Source: a virus
Length of the DNA: 39,260 bases
Reading direction: 5' to 3' (one strand)
Virus record (IMG/VR): IMGVR_UViG_3300031364_000008
Span: 1 to 39,260 of that record
Shown: in pieces, positions 5,919 to 12,615 of the stretch
How positions within the stretch are numbered: position 1 is the stretch's first letter
Layout: each line of letters starts with the position of its first letter
Program-made: the position numbers and the translations under genes
The notes under the pieces: model-generated
What the model was told of the DNA's origin: nothing
The model's database searches: none
The model's input: only the letters and a program-made list of their open reading frames with translations

Positions 5919-6294
5919 CGGCGGCTCCTTCCTGTAGCGTCGCCTGGGCAACTATCATTGATTGCAACCAATCTCCACCTCCAATGTCAAGTCTGTATGA
6001 TGTTGGGCAGTTAAAATAATTGGAAACAGATATTACTCTCCCAATTTTTCCAATCCAGCTTCTATCCATTGCGTCAATAATGCGTACCGTATCGTCTACT
6101 TCGTGTGCGGGTTTCGGTTTTATCTCCAACCGCTCCTCTTTCTCTGCGTTACAGATTTCGGAAAGGCGGTCAAGCGATATGTCGGCAATTATAGCTCTGC
6201 GCAATTCTCGGATAAGCGGCCCATATTTTAGCGTTGAGTCGCCTTCTTCATATCGCGCAATATCTGCCCGTATCTCTGCTTCTGGTCTATGCAT
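5908..6294 (-). CDS. Cassette-zone hypothetical protein
   Basis: 128 residues from MHRPEAEIRADI, behind AAGGAGG that lies within the last codons of the upstream gene. It shares the block DRLSEICNAEKEER and the ending QEGAADER with the preceding composite gene, but has its own middle (DDTVRIIDAMDRSWIGKIGR, IGGGDWLQSMIV), which looks like a small beta domain. No known function. Confidence 0.65.
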   Translation of the reverse strand: MHRPEAEIRADIARYEEGDSTLKYGPLIRELRRAIIADISLDRLSEICNAEKEERLEIKPKPAHEVDDTVRIIDAMDRSWIGKIGRVISVSNYFNCPTSYRLDIGGGDWLQSMIVAQATLQEGAADER

Positions 6295-6715
6295 TGATAG
6301 CCTCCTTAAGTTCTTCCTTCAGACGTTTGATAATCTCCTTAATCTGCTTTTCGCTGTTTGCATTTGCGCATTTTTCAGAATATGTCCTGAGAATTCCGGC
6401 AATATCATATTTGTTCATCTGTGCGCCCTCCTTTGGTACGAATCCTCCACAACAAATAACGTCGTCGTCTATGTATTCACTCGGCACAATTTCCCCGCCT
6501 TTAAAACAAAGCGGTTCGTCTTTACAGCATCGCTTATTATCTTTGATGTAAAACTTCGCACAGTCTTCGCATCTGTTTCTTTCCGCGTCAGGTCCTTCTC
6601 CCCATTCCTCCGCGCATCGCTTGCTATCTGGTATAAAATACATGCATCCGACGCCAGAAACATCACATTTGTATCGCCCCTCGCTGGGTTCATATTTTGC
6701 AGCTTTGCACCCCAT
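6287..6715 (-). CDS. Cysteine-rich protein, apparent two-gene fusion
   Basis: 142 residues from MGCKAAKY behind GGAGG. The first 98 residues hold twelve cysteines in groups (CxxDVSGVGC, RCEDCAKFY, CCKDEPLC, ICCGGFVP), suggesting zinc-bound loops. The last 43, MNKYDIAGILRTY..., are a charged helix. Between them lies PKEGAQM, whose DNA is a ribosome site plus ATG. The neighbouring gene ends PKEGA followed by TAG at the same place, so a TAG-to-CAG change may have fused two genes. Internal initiation at 6418 remains possible. Confidence 0.65.
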   Translation of the reverse strand: MGCKAAKYEPSEGRYKCDVSGVGCMYFIPDSKRCAEEWGEGPDAERNRCEDCAKFYIKDNKRCCKDEPLCFKGGEIVPSEYIDDDVICCGGFVPKEGAQMNKYDIAGILRTYSEKCANANSEKQIKEIIKRLKEELKEAINA

Positions 6716-7003
6716 CTACGCGCCCTCCTTTGGTATGCCGCGATATTGCCAGTTTAATCCTCCGTCACAGCATCTGCACATGTCCGCTGTTTCCGGCGTG
6801 TTGTTTTTGCACAATTCACACGGGCTGGCATATTCGCGCAAGTCATCCACCGCCGCGTCGCGTTCCTTCTCCGCGTGATCTGCGCGGGCGCGTAAGGCGA
6901 TTATGGCGTCAGCGGCTTCGTTTTCCAGCGTGGATGTACCGAGTCCGCCGTTATAATACGGTGCATCACGCAGTGCCTTTATCAATTCGTCGTAGTTTGA
7001 CAT
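6716..7003 (-). CDS. Coiled-coil protein with cysteine pairs
   Basis: 95 residues, behind AAGGAGG encoded in the end of the previous gene (DKEE stop). An N-terminal helical part (ADAIIALRARADHAEKERDA) is a likely coiled coil and is followed by CELCKNNTP...CRCC, a four-cysteine knuckle. It ends GIPKEGA, which carries the ribosome site of the next gene. Function unknown. Confidence 0.65.
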   Translation of the reverse strand: MSNYDELIKALRDAPYYNGGLGTSTLENEAADAIIALRARADHAEKERDAAVDDLREYASPCELCKNNTPETADMCRCCDGGLNWQYRGIPKEGA

Positions 7004-7006
7004 CGT

Positions 7007-7552
7007 TCATTCCTCCTTATCAGGTGCGGCGGGAAGCGGACGCCAGTGGGTCACAATATCTCCAATAACAACAGAGCCAAAATCATCCCAGTTTTTTATA
7101 ACCTCATAATATCCTTCAAGCAGATAAAACTCGTCCGTTTCGTCGTCGTATTCCGTGTCGCATTCGGCGTCGCACCCTCCAACGATTTCTTTTGGCGCTG
7201 CATAATATCCATCGCAGACATATGTGTTTTTACTTGGATTTGTTTCGCACAAAAGCAAAACATGCGCTCCGCTTTTTGGCGGTCTTTCTGTTATGGGTAT
7301 CCACCGCGCTTCTTCCCGCAGCCGTGCCACTTCCTCTGTCATAAGGGATAAATTCATTGTGGAATTTATCATGTCCGATTCTAGCGCGTCCTTGACTTCC
7401 CGCAGTTGCGCATTCTCCGCCTCAAGCGCCTCATAGGCGTCGAGCAAGGGCTCAACGTCTGCCAAATATGTTTCTACATATACTCCGTCCGGTATTTCTC
7501 TGCGCAATTTTTTGCATCTTGCCCGTATTGCGGCGGTGTCAATGTTCTTCAT
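7007..7552 (-). CDS. DUF551-type C-terminal domain protein
   Basis: 181 residues. The N-terminal block MKNIDTAAIRARC...LLDAYEALEAENAQL, a coiled coil, is shared with the gene at 7767-8234. The C-terminal part WIPITERPPKSGAHVLLL ... THWRPLPAAP is the signature of the DUF551 family, common in phage accessory zones and without known function. Its ATG overlaps the previous stop (ATGA). Confidence 0.75.
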   Translation of the reverse strand: MKNIDTAAIRARCKKLRREIPDGVYVETYLADVEPLLDAYEALEAENAQLREVKDALESDMINSTMNLSLMTEEVARLREEARWIPITERPPKSGAHVLLLCETNPSKNTYVCDGYYAAPKEIVGGCDAECDTEYDDETDEFYLLEGYYEVIKNWDDFGSVVIGDIVTHWRPLPAAPDKEE

Positions 7553-7557
7553 GGGGT
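7514..7557. repeat. 44-bp start-module repeat (second copy 8196-8239)
   Basis: Encodes the common N-terminus MKNIDTAAIRARC plus part of the ribosome site of two different genes; one mismatch in 44 bases. It marks the upstream edge of exchangeable cassettes. Confidence 0.85.
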
Positions 7558-7767
7558 GGCCGCCTCTGGTAATGCTGTGTTGTTTTCGATAATCGCCCGC
7601 TTAATTCGCACAGACCAATTTGTTATTTTAATCGCTTCCTGACATGGTTTGCAGACGTCGTGCGCTTCAGCTAATTTGATAATCTCGTAAATGTCTTTGT
7701 CAGTCGGTTCATTTGGATTTGGAATCGGCATTTCCGTTCCGCAGATATCGCAATATGCTTTTCTCAT
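7549..7767 (-). CDS. Small protein with two CxxC pairs
   Basis: 72 residues, start overlapping the previous stop (TAATG), with AAAGGAG supplied by the end of the upstream gene. CDICGTEMP near the start and CKPCQEAI in the middle give a C-x2-C...C-x2-C zinc site around a helix. Function unknown. Confidence 0.65.
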   Translation of the reverse strand: MRKAYCDICGTEMPIPNPNEPTDKDIYEIIKLAEAHDVCKPCQEAIKITNWSVRIKRAIIENNTALPEAATP

Positions 7768-8234
7768 TATTCTTTTGCTCCTTTCGGCTGGTGGGCGTAT
7801 GCAACATACTTGTCGATGTATGCTTCAAAAGTCCAATAATCTCCTTTTGCGTCAACAATTTTTTCGTCTTCACAATCGACTATCCCAAATCCGTTCAATC
7901 CAGCGTTGTCCTCTCCTTTACAAAACACCGGCATCCCGTCCATTTCCCACAGTTGCTCAAGCGTGAGCGGTTGAGGGTTCTGACGTTCTGCGTAGTCTTT
8001 AATGATGTCTGCAAGCCTCGCATTCTCCGCCTCAAGCACTTCGTAGGCGTCGAGTAGGGCGGGAAGGTCTGTGCGGGCGTGGGATATAAATTCGGCGTTG
8101 TCTGACCTAAAACAACTAGCTATGTTTTTGTTATCGCTTTGCACGTCAAAACTTTTTTCTGGTCTATGTATCCACTGTCCAGGTGTAGCCGCCTCGCATC
8201 TTGCCCGTATCGCGGCGGTGTCAATGTTCTTCAT
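7767..8234 (-). CDS. Cassette-zone mosaic protein
   Basis: 155 residues. N-terminal MKNIDTAAIRARCEAATPGQW and the LLDAYEVLEAENARL coiled coil match the gene at 7007. The C-terminal part IIKDYAERQNPQPLTLEQL...DGMPV...YAHQPKGA matches the gene at 8496. It is therefore a chimera of modules present on both sides. The AEFISHARTDLPALLDAYE stretch is typical of phage ead/Ea22-like proteins (tentative). Confidence 0.65.
   Translation of the reverse strand: MKNIDTAAIRARCEAATPGQWIHRPEKSFDVQSDNKNIASCFRSDNAEFISHARTDLPALLDAYEVLEAENARLADIIKDYAERQNPQPLTLEQLWEMDGMPVFCKGEDNAGLNGFGIVDCEDEKIVDAKGDYWTFEAYIDKYVAYAHQPKGAKE
7925..8009. repeat. 85-bp module repeat (second copy 8678-8762)
   Basis: The two copies differ at only a handful of bases and encode KDYAERQNPQPLTLEQL plus DGMPV in two genes. 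Together with a 25-bp identity over the shared gene ends (7775-7799 and 8516-8540), this gives homology at both edges of the variable middle. Confidence 0.85.
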
Positions 8235-8511
8235 GGGGTACCTCGCTTTCTCCGCGCTCGAACATCCGATTAAACAATATCGGCAGTCCTTTTTTGACTA
8301 GTTCAGCAGAAGCCCTTGATACACACCTTTCGATTATTTCATCTTTGCGCGAATACACATAGTCTTTTACTGCCGCTTCCACACCTTTTCTGACACCCCA
8401 TTTAGCACCCGTTGCTTCTGCGCTATATTGGTGCGCCATTGACGACGCGATTTTTTCAACCACTAATTTTGCAATATCTTCCTCGTTGACGGTGATTATA
8501 ATTTCAGCCAT
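8221..8511 (-). CDS. Hypothetical helical protein
   Basis: 96 residues, start MAEIIITVNEEDIAKLVVEK, seven bases behind AAAGGAG that belongs to the end of the upstream gene. Mostly helical and mixed in charge (VEAAVKDYVYSRKDEIIERC). Overlaps its upstream neighbour by 16 and its downstream neighbour by 14 bases, a tight operon packing. No family recognised. Confidence 0.65.
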   Translation of the reverse strand: MAEIIITVNEEDIAKLVVEKIASSMAHQYSAEATGAKWGVRKGVEAAVKDYVYSRKDEIIERCVSRASAELVKKGLPILFNRMFERGESEVPHEEH

Positions 8512-8873
8512 TCATTTGCTCCTTTCGGCTGGTGGGCGTAAACTTCATGTGGGTGTCCAGCGCTGTAATACCAAACTCCTCCGCTATGTTGATATCCAAT
8601 TTTTCCATTGTCATTTACTTTTAAAATCGCCCATCTGATTTCTTCTTTTTGATATGCGGATTTATTAAGATGCACGCACACCGGCATCCCGTCCATTTCC
8701 CGCAGTTGCTCAAGCGAGAACGGTTGAGGGTTCTGACGTTCTGCGTAGTCTTTGATGATGTCGGATATAGCGTCAAGCGCCGCAACATTGTAGTTTTGCC
8801 ATCCGCATTTTTCCTCTATAATTGTCGTCGCTTCATAAAGAGCTTCTAGCAGTTCCTCCGGTGTATAGTTCAT
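8496..8873 (-). CDS. Cassette-zone protein with shared C-terminal module
   Basis: 125 residues behind AGGAGGCG. The N-terminus MNYTPEELLEALYEATTIIE is its own. From about 37 on it carries the IIKDYAERQNPQPFSLEQL and DGMPV module and ends HQPKGANEWLKL, as in the gene at 7767. The variable centre between the shared pieces (GYQHSGGVWYYSAG) may form a small beta domain. Function unknown. Confidence 0.65.
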   Translation of the reverse strand: MNYTPEELLEALYEATTIIEEKCGWQNYNVAALDAISDIIKDYAERQNPQPFSLEQLREMDGMPVCVHLNKSAYQKEEIRWAILKVNDNGKIGYQHSGGVWYYSAGHPHEVYAHQPKGANEWLKL

Positions 8874-8884
8874 GATTGCGCCTC

Positions 8885-9256
8885 CTATAATTCGTCTGTA
8901 ATTATTACCTCAACACGAGGATTATTTTTATCTATCGCAAAGTGATGCTCAAATCCCTCTACTCTCGCCCATCCGTCACCCTTCAGTACCCGGCATTCAA
9001 CAAGCGCATCCTCGATGAATTTCATCGCCATTGAGGTGTTGCTTTTATCGCGCAGCCTGTTTGGCTCAAACCATCGGTATGTTATCCATACAGGCTTGTC
9101 AAACGATACGCCGCGCAACTGCTGAAGGATGCTCCAGCCTATAGTCTCTTGCGTTGCTTTTTTGAATTTTGCTGCTGTTTGTCTATGTATGCGTTCTTTG
9201 TCGCTGTATTCGTTGAATCCCGGCAGGCGTCCGGGGATAATAAGTGTTGCGGTCAT
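8885..9256 (-). CDS. rusA: RusA-like Holliday junction resolvase
   Basis: 123 residues with the RusA layout: IPGRLPGFNEY at the start, RWFEPNRLRDKSN at 61-73, KFIEDALVE and VLKGDGWARVEGF, then PRVEVII at the end. RusA dimers cut four-way junctions with aspartates equivalent to D70, D72 and D91 of the E. coli enzyme. Here D70 is kept, but the second position is serine (RDKSN instead of RDxDN). Starts on the stop of the YopX-like gene (ATGA). It would resolve recombination or replication intermediates before packaging, if active. Confidence 0.85.
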   Translation of the reverse strand: MTATLIIPGRLPGFNEYSDKERIHRQTAAKFKKATQETIGWSILQQLRGVSFDKPVWITYRWFEPNRLRDKSNTSMAMKFIEDALVECRVLKGDGWARVEGFEHHFAIDKNNPRVEVIITDEL

Positions 9257-9708
9257 GGTGTTGTCTCAAGTAGTTCGGGGTTATCGTGGATGTTTCCGAT
9301 TACTTCCAATTTTTCGACATACATCCACCAAAAGCCGCGAATGCCATCACAGAGAAACCTTGCGCCTTTTTGTTGATATTTGACAACACCAATTTCGTCC
9401 ACTTTTTTGTCGGTTGATCTTGACCACTTAGAGCCATCAGGTTTAACGTAATCTTCCCATATCGTTACGTTACGATCAATTAGCACATCGCCCTGAAATA
9501 TCTTCTTGTCGTTCTTATCCGTCAGTCCGGTATATCGTCCAACCGTGGAGGGATCGACTTCAACCATGTAATCAAAAAAATATGTGTGTTCGCTTTCTTC
9601 GGCTTCAAGTGGCAGGATATAACTCTTTCCAAGATGCTTAAAAAACCATCCCTCAACCCATTCGCCGTTATCCGTCCGCTTACCACGGAATAGCATCTCG
9701 TGTTCCAT
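9253..9708 (-). CDS. YopX family protein
   Basis: 151 residues behind GGAGGGC. MEHEMLFRGKRTDNGEWVEG and VGRYTGLTDKNDKKIFQGDV are the hallmark of the YopX family, a beta-barrel-like protein common in Gram-positive phages and plasmids. The ending GFWWMYVEKLEVIGNIHDN is also typical. Function is not established. Confidence 0.88.
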   Translation of the reverse strand: MEHEMLFRGKRTDNGEWVEGWFFKHLGKSYILPLEAEESEHTYFFDYMVEVDPSTVGRYTGLTDKNDKKIFQGDVLIDRNVTIWEDYVKPDGSKWSRSTDKKVDEIGVVKYQQKGARFLCDGIRGFWWMYVEKLEVIGNIHDNPELLETTP

Positions 9709-9738
9709 TACATGCCCTCCGGTTTTTGATTAATTTTT

Positions 9739-9963
9739 TTATTTCGTCGCTCCGTTAAAATAGTCGAGTACCGCGTTGATACAAGGACGGCATTTTACGA
9801 ACGCCCATCCTGAATGTAAATCTGCAAAAACCTTGTCGTTGAAATTTGCGCAATTTGCCGCGCGAAAGTTCGGGCTATCTACGACGTATTCATTTAGCGC
9901 TTTGCAGTTTTTACAAGTAAAAGAATCAGGTATATCGATTTCACGTTTAATTTTGATTTTCAT
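9739..9963 (-). CDS. Zinc-ribbon-like small protein
   Basis: 74 residues behind AGGAGG. CKNCKALNEY near residue 17, then NCANF and CRPCINAVLDYF toward the end; the cysteines could form one zinc site. The N-terminus (MKIKIKREIDIPD) is a beta strand. Function unknown. Confidence 0.65.
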   Translation of the reverse strand: MKIKIKREIDIPDSFTCKNCKALNEYVVDSPNFRAANCANFNDKVFADLHSGWAFVKCRPCINAVLDYFNGATK

Positions 9964-9971
9964 TTTTCCTC

Positions 9972-10210
9972 CTATCTTTCATATGGACTTGGCAAAGTCC
10001 AACCCCATTTATCAGCGTCTTTGCTGTGGTATGCGTTGCGAAATATGTTGTGACCGTGACCGTCGGCGGCGCTTCTGTCAGCGAGTGTTGTTCCGTGGCT
10101 ACCGGCTCCTAATCTGCATCGTCTGGTAAGGCTTGCGGGTTGGCGTATGTAGGAATGCCAACAATGACAATAACGAGGACGAATAATAAAATCCTGTATC
10201 TGAGTTTCAT
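9972..10210 (-). pseudogene. Small secreted protein, apparently frameshifted
   Basis: The ATG at 10210 overlaps the previous stop (ATGA) and sits behind AAGGGAG. It opens a clear signal-peptide-like start (MKLRYRILLFVLVIVIVG, then TYANP) but meets TAG after 33 codons. Just beyond, another frame continues to 9972 with protein-like composition (GHGHNIFRNAYHSKDADKWG) and ends ten bases before the next gene. The simplest reading is a one-base indel near 10112-10120 that broke a roughly 78-residue exported protein. A short 33-residue peptide or programmed frameshift is also possible. Confidence 0.45.
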
Positions 10211-10767
10211 TCAATCTCCCTTTCTGTTTCTGCGGATTCGAGTTGTTTTTTTAGAAAGCCGTTAAGAAGAGTTTTTATGCTATTCGGCAGCGCCTCTATC
10301 TCTTTGGCTCTTTCAGAAATTGCCCGGTATGATCTCAAAAAGTTTGACTGAGTAACGGAGTTAAAAATATCACTGTCAACCATACCCCATTCTTTGAGCG
10401 TGTTTGCGCTTCCTAGTGTTCGCTGTATCTTTTTTGGCAACTTGTTATATTGCTTTTCCGGATAATTCCATTGCGTACTGCTCACGGCTTTAACTACAAG
10501 CGCCCAGGCTTCCATTTCAGTCATTTCCTGCGGCTGGGTAAGTAATCGAATTTTCGCTTTTACGTCCCCAATATTTGGAGGATATTTATTCTCTGATACA
10601 ATCAGCGCTTGAACAGCAGCTAAAACAAATTTTGAATCGTCGTCCGCAAACATTGAGGCCCATAATTTTAGCGCCGCCTGCTTCTTTTTTTCCGTTAACT
10701 TGCTGTAATATAACGGATATGCCAACTCAAGGATATCCATCACCTTGCCGGTTTCTTCAAGAGTCAT
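10207..10767 (-). CDS. Replicative helicase loader/inhibitor (G39P-like)
   Basis: 186 residues, starting on the stop of the upstream gene (ATGA). MTLEETGKVMDILELAYPLY, LKLWASMFADDDSKFVLAAV and YPPNIGDVKAKI are the pattern of the SPP1 G39P / helicase-loader N-terminal family. Such proteins bind the host DnaB-type helicase and deliver it to the phage origin. The C-terminal half is charged and variable. Partner of the replisome organiser next to it. Confidence 0.8.
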   Translation of the reverse strand: MTLEETGKVMDILELAYPLYYSKLTEKKKQAALKLWASMFADDDSKFVLAAVQALIVSENKYPPNIGDVKAKIRLLTQPQEMTEMEAWALVVKAVSSTQWNYPEKQYNKLPKKIQRTLGSANTLKEWGMVDSDIFNSVTQSNFLRSYRAISERAKEIEALPNSIKTLLNGFLKKQLESAETEREIE

Positions 10768-11366
10768 GAGTCCCCCATTTCTGCGGCAATTTCAGTCCAG
10801 GATTTTTGTTTTACCGCTCCTGTTAAGCCCCATTCGCTTTTGTGACAATTTCTTATCACAGCTATCCAGCTTTTCCACCCGTTTTTGTTTTTTGTCTTTT
10901 CGGCAGAGTTGTCAACGTATTCGATGCACCTGTCAAGCTCTGATTCTCCAAATTCAAACAACAGCGTTTGATATTCTTTGTCAGACAGCATCACCCAACC
11001 GTACAAGCCGTGTTTATGGCGCGTAAGCGCTTCTCTCGCTTTTTCCTTTGTCTTCTCCTTCTCCTTCTCCTTCTCCTTCTCCTTATGTACGTTCGTATCA
11101 TCTGGTATACGTTCGTCTACGTTCGTATACCGTCGTAGCACGTTATTTCTGTTAGTTTCGCATTTGCCTTCGTATGCTTTCGCATCCCTATCTATCTGCT
11201 CCCGAATCGTCGGATATACGTGCCGCTCATTTCCTCGTAGTTCCTGCTCTGTGCCCGTCATGCTGTATTCTAGGCATGCCACGAACAGACGCCCTATCTC
11301 CGCCTCAGTGAGGGTTTCTATCGACTTTAAGTAGCTGTGATAGGCTGCAAAATATTCTCTTGCCAA
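10764..11366 (-). CDS. Replisome organiser / DnaD-analogue (DUF6291-like N-terminus)
   Basis: 200 residues from a TTG start with GGGTGAT upstream. The N-terminus MAREYFAAYHSYLKSIETLT...FVACLEYSMTG matches the DUF6291-type domain of phage replication initiators. A linker with a KEKEKEKEK tract (94-110) follows, then a helical C-terminal part (SDKEYQTLLFEFGESELDRC) like the DnaD/replisome-organiser end that binds DNA and the loader. Repeats inside the gene may be the origin. Confidence 0.75.
   Translation of the reverse strand: MAREYFAAYHSYLKSIETLTEAEIGRLFVACLEYSMTGTEQELRGNERHVYPTIREQIDRDAKAYEGKCETNRNNVLRRYTNVDERIPDDTNVHKEKEKEKEKEKTKEKAREALTRHKHGLYGWVMLSDKEYQTLLFEFGESELDRCIEYVDNSAEKTKNKNGWKSWIAVIRNCHKSEWGLTGAVKQKSWTEIAAEMGDS
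11052..11081. repeat. Hexanucleotide tandem repeat (CTTCTC x5)
   Basis: Five exact copies code for the Lys-Glu tract in the linker of the replisome organiser. Length changes by slippage would keep the frame and only alter linker length. Confidence 0.85.
11088..11128. repeat. Iteron-like repeats, possible replication origin
   Basis: TACGTTCGTMT occurs three times (11088, 11108, 11118), spaced 20 and 10 bases, thus on one helix face. Origins of lambda- and SPP1-like phages often lie inside the initiator gene, which makes this a candidate binding site for its own product. Confidence 0.4.
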
Positions 11367-11400
11367 TGTATCACCCGCTTTGCTTCTTCTATGAGGTGCG

Positions 11401-11649
11401 TTATAATTGCGGTTCCGTGTTATATGCGCGGCGCACGTCGCAATATGGGTAAAACGTTATGTCCTGCCAGCGCCTACCCCAAAACTCAGCAGCAAGCTCT
11501 ATGCACAACGCGCCGTTAGTGTTGTCGCGCACTGGAGCGCGAACTCTGCAAGGCTTTTTATAATCAGGGTGCGATACGTCCCATAGTATTTTGCCAGTAT
11601 AATTTGGAGCCGATATATCAAACTTCTCGGGGGCTTTTCCGCGCTCCAA
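11401..11649 (-). CDS. Small hypothetical protein
   Basis: 82 residues from a TTG codon seven bases behind AGGAGGG. WDVSHPDYKKPCRVRAPVRD and FWGRRWQDITFYPYCDVRRA suggest a compact basic domain. Family not recognised; position between HNH and replisome organiser. Confidence 0.6.
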   Translation of the reverse strand: MERGKAPEKFDISAPNYTGKILWDVSHPDYKKPCRVRAPVRDNTNGALCIELAAEFWGRRWQDITFYPYCDVRRAYNTEPQL

Positions 11650-11650
11650 G

Positions 11651-11980
11651 TTAATCCCTCCTGTATATCAATTTAGATTCATCCCAATCAGGATATTTAC
11701 TGATAAGATATTGCCGTACTTCTTCGTGTAGTTCATCACTCCTGTAACCGTGGTCAAATTCGTAGTGACAAGGAACGCGGCAGATTGTAACGATGTTTTC
11801 TTTTATACCTAAGCCGCCGCGTGACCTTGGCACAAAATGCGCTTCTGGCATCCCGTGTTCTGATCCGCATATTACGCATCGCCCGCCGTCACGCTCGTAG
11901 ACTTCACGCTTGACGCTCTGCGGTATATCGGTAGCCTTGGTGCGCTTGTGCTTTTTGCTTTTGAATGGTGTGTGATTCAT
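11651..11980 (-). CDS. HNH endonuclease
   Basis: 109 residues, ATG on the stop of the previous gene (ATGA). YERDGGRCVICGSEHGMPEA, HFVPRSRGGLG, NIVTIC and CHYEFDHG form the HNH fold: C-x2-C zinc pair, catalytic His in AHF, Asn in ENIV, and final His in CHYEFDHG. It lies in the recombination block and away from the terminase, so a recombination or host-DNA role is more likely than cos cutting. Confidence 0.85.
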   Translation of the reverse strand: MNHTPFKSKKHKRTKATDIPQSVKREVYERDGGRCVICGSEHGMPEAHFVPRSRGGLGIKENIVTICRVPCHYEFDHGYRSDELHEEVRQYLISKYPDWDESKLIYRRD

Positions 11981-12573
11981 GGCGCAACAGAAAGCGGTGA
12001 TTGATACGCGCATCCTTCTATTTCATCAAGCGCATAGTTTTCGTTAATGCGAGACACTTTTATCCAGTTTTTATACAAATCTCGTTCCGATACGACATGC
12101 TTGATTAGTAATTCAATATATGCTTTTGTGCTTTTGTGAAGATAAATCGTGTCCCTGCATTTTTTATACCATTCCTGTAACGTGTCAATTGACCAATTTC
12201 CATTGTTGTAAGCCTTGCCAGCCCCCACCCAGTCACAAAGCATTTCAGCGACATATCTTGGAGGCATTCTCAAAAGTATAAGTTTTCCATTTTCAAAGTC
12301 TGTCCAATATTGCCAGTGGTGTTTGTTTCTGCCTTTATGGTTTTGCCATGCTGCGGAATATCCGCGCTCTCGTTTTTCAGCATCAATCGGAGAAGTGTTG
12401 CCCTGAAAATATTTTGCGTTTGCACAAAATTCTGCCTTTGAGTATTTGCTCAAATCGTGGGTAATGCCCTGCATTACAAGCCCGCATTTAAAACAAGCCT
12501 GCATTACAAACCACTTGTGCAATGTAATCGTCTTGAAGTGTAGCCAATAAATTTTAAATTTGCTTTTGCTCAT
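11977..12573 (-). CDS. DUF5662 family protein
   Basis: 198 residues behind GGAGGGAGAG. The pattern HKWFVMQACFKCGLVMQGIT-HDLSKYSKAEF, then SPIDAEKRERGYS...HKGRNKHHWQYW, is that of DUF5662, found widely in phages and Firmicutes. The H-D and HHW histidine clusters suggest a metal site, HD-domain-like (inference). Biochemical role unknown. Confidence 0.75.
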   Translation of the reverse strand: MSKSKFKIYWLHFKTITLHKWFVMQACFKCGLVMQGITHDLSKYSKAEFCANAKYFQGNTSPIDAEKRERGYSAAWQNHKGRNKHHWQYWTDFENGKLILLRMPPRYVAEMLCDWVGAGKAYNNGNWSIDTLQEWYKKCRDTIYLHKSTKAYIELLIKHVVSERDLYKNWIKVSRINENYALDEIEGCAYQSPLSVAP

Positions 12574-12615
12574 ATGCCTCTCCCTCCACTATTCCATTCG
12601 CGGTCTATTTGATTC

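Noticed and set aside
6020-6757. 245-codon plus-strand frame
   Set aside because: Lies opposite two minus-strand genes with good ribosome sites and cysteine motifs; composition is that of a mirror frame.
5318-9256. CRISPR-like array from the repeats in the cassette zone
   Set aside because: Repeats are few, differ in sequence, encode protein ends, and are not regularly spaced.
10112-10120. Amber readthrough or TAG recoding at the secreted-protein gene
   Set aside because: Other genes here end normally at TAG with neighbours starting right after, so TAG seems to be a true stop; frameshift is simpler.
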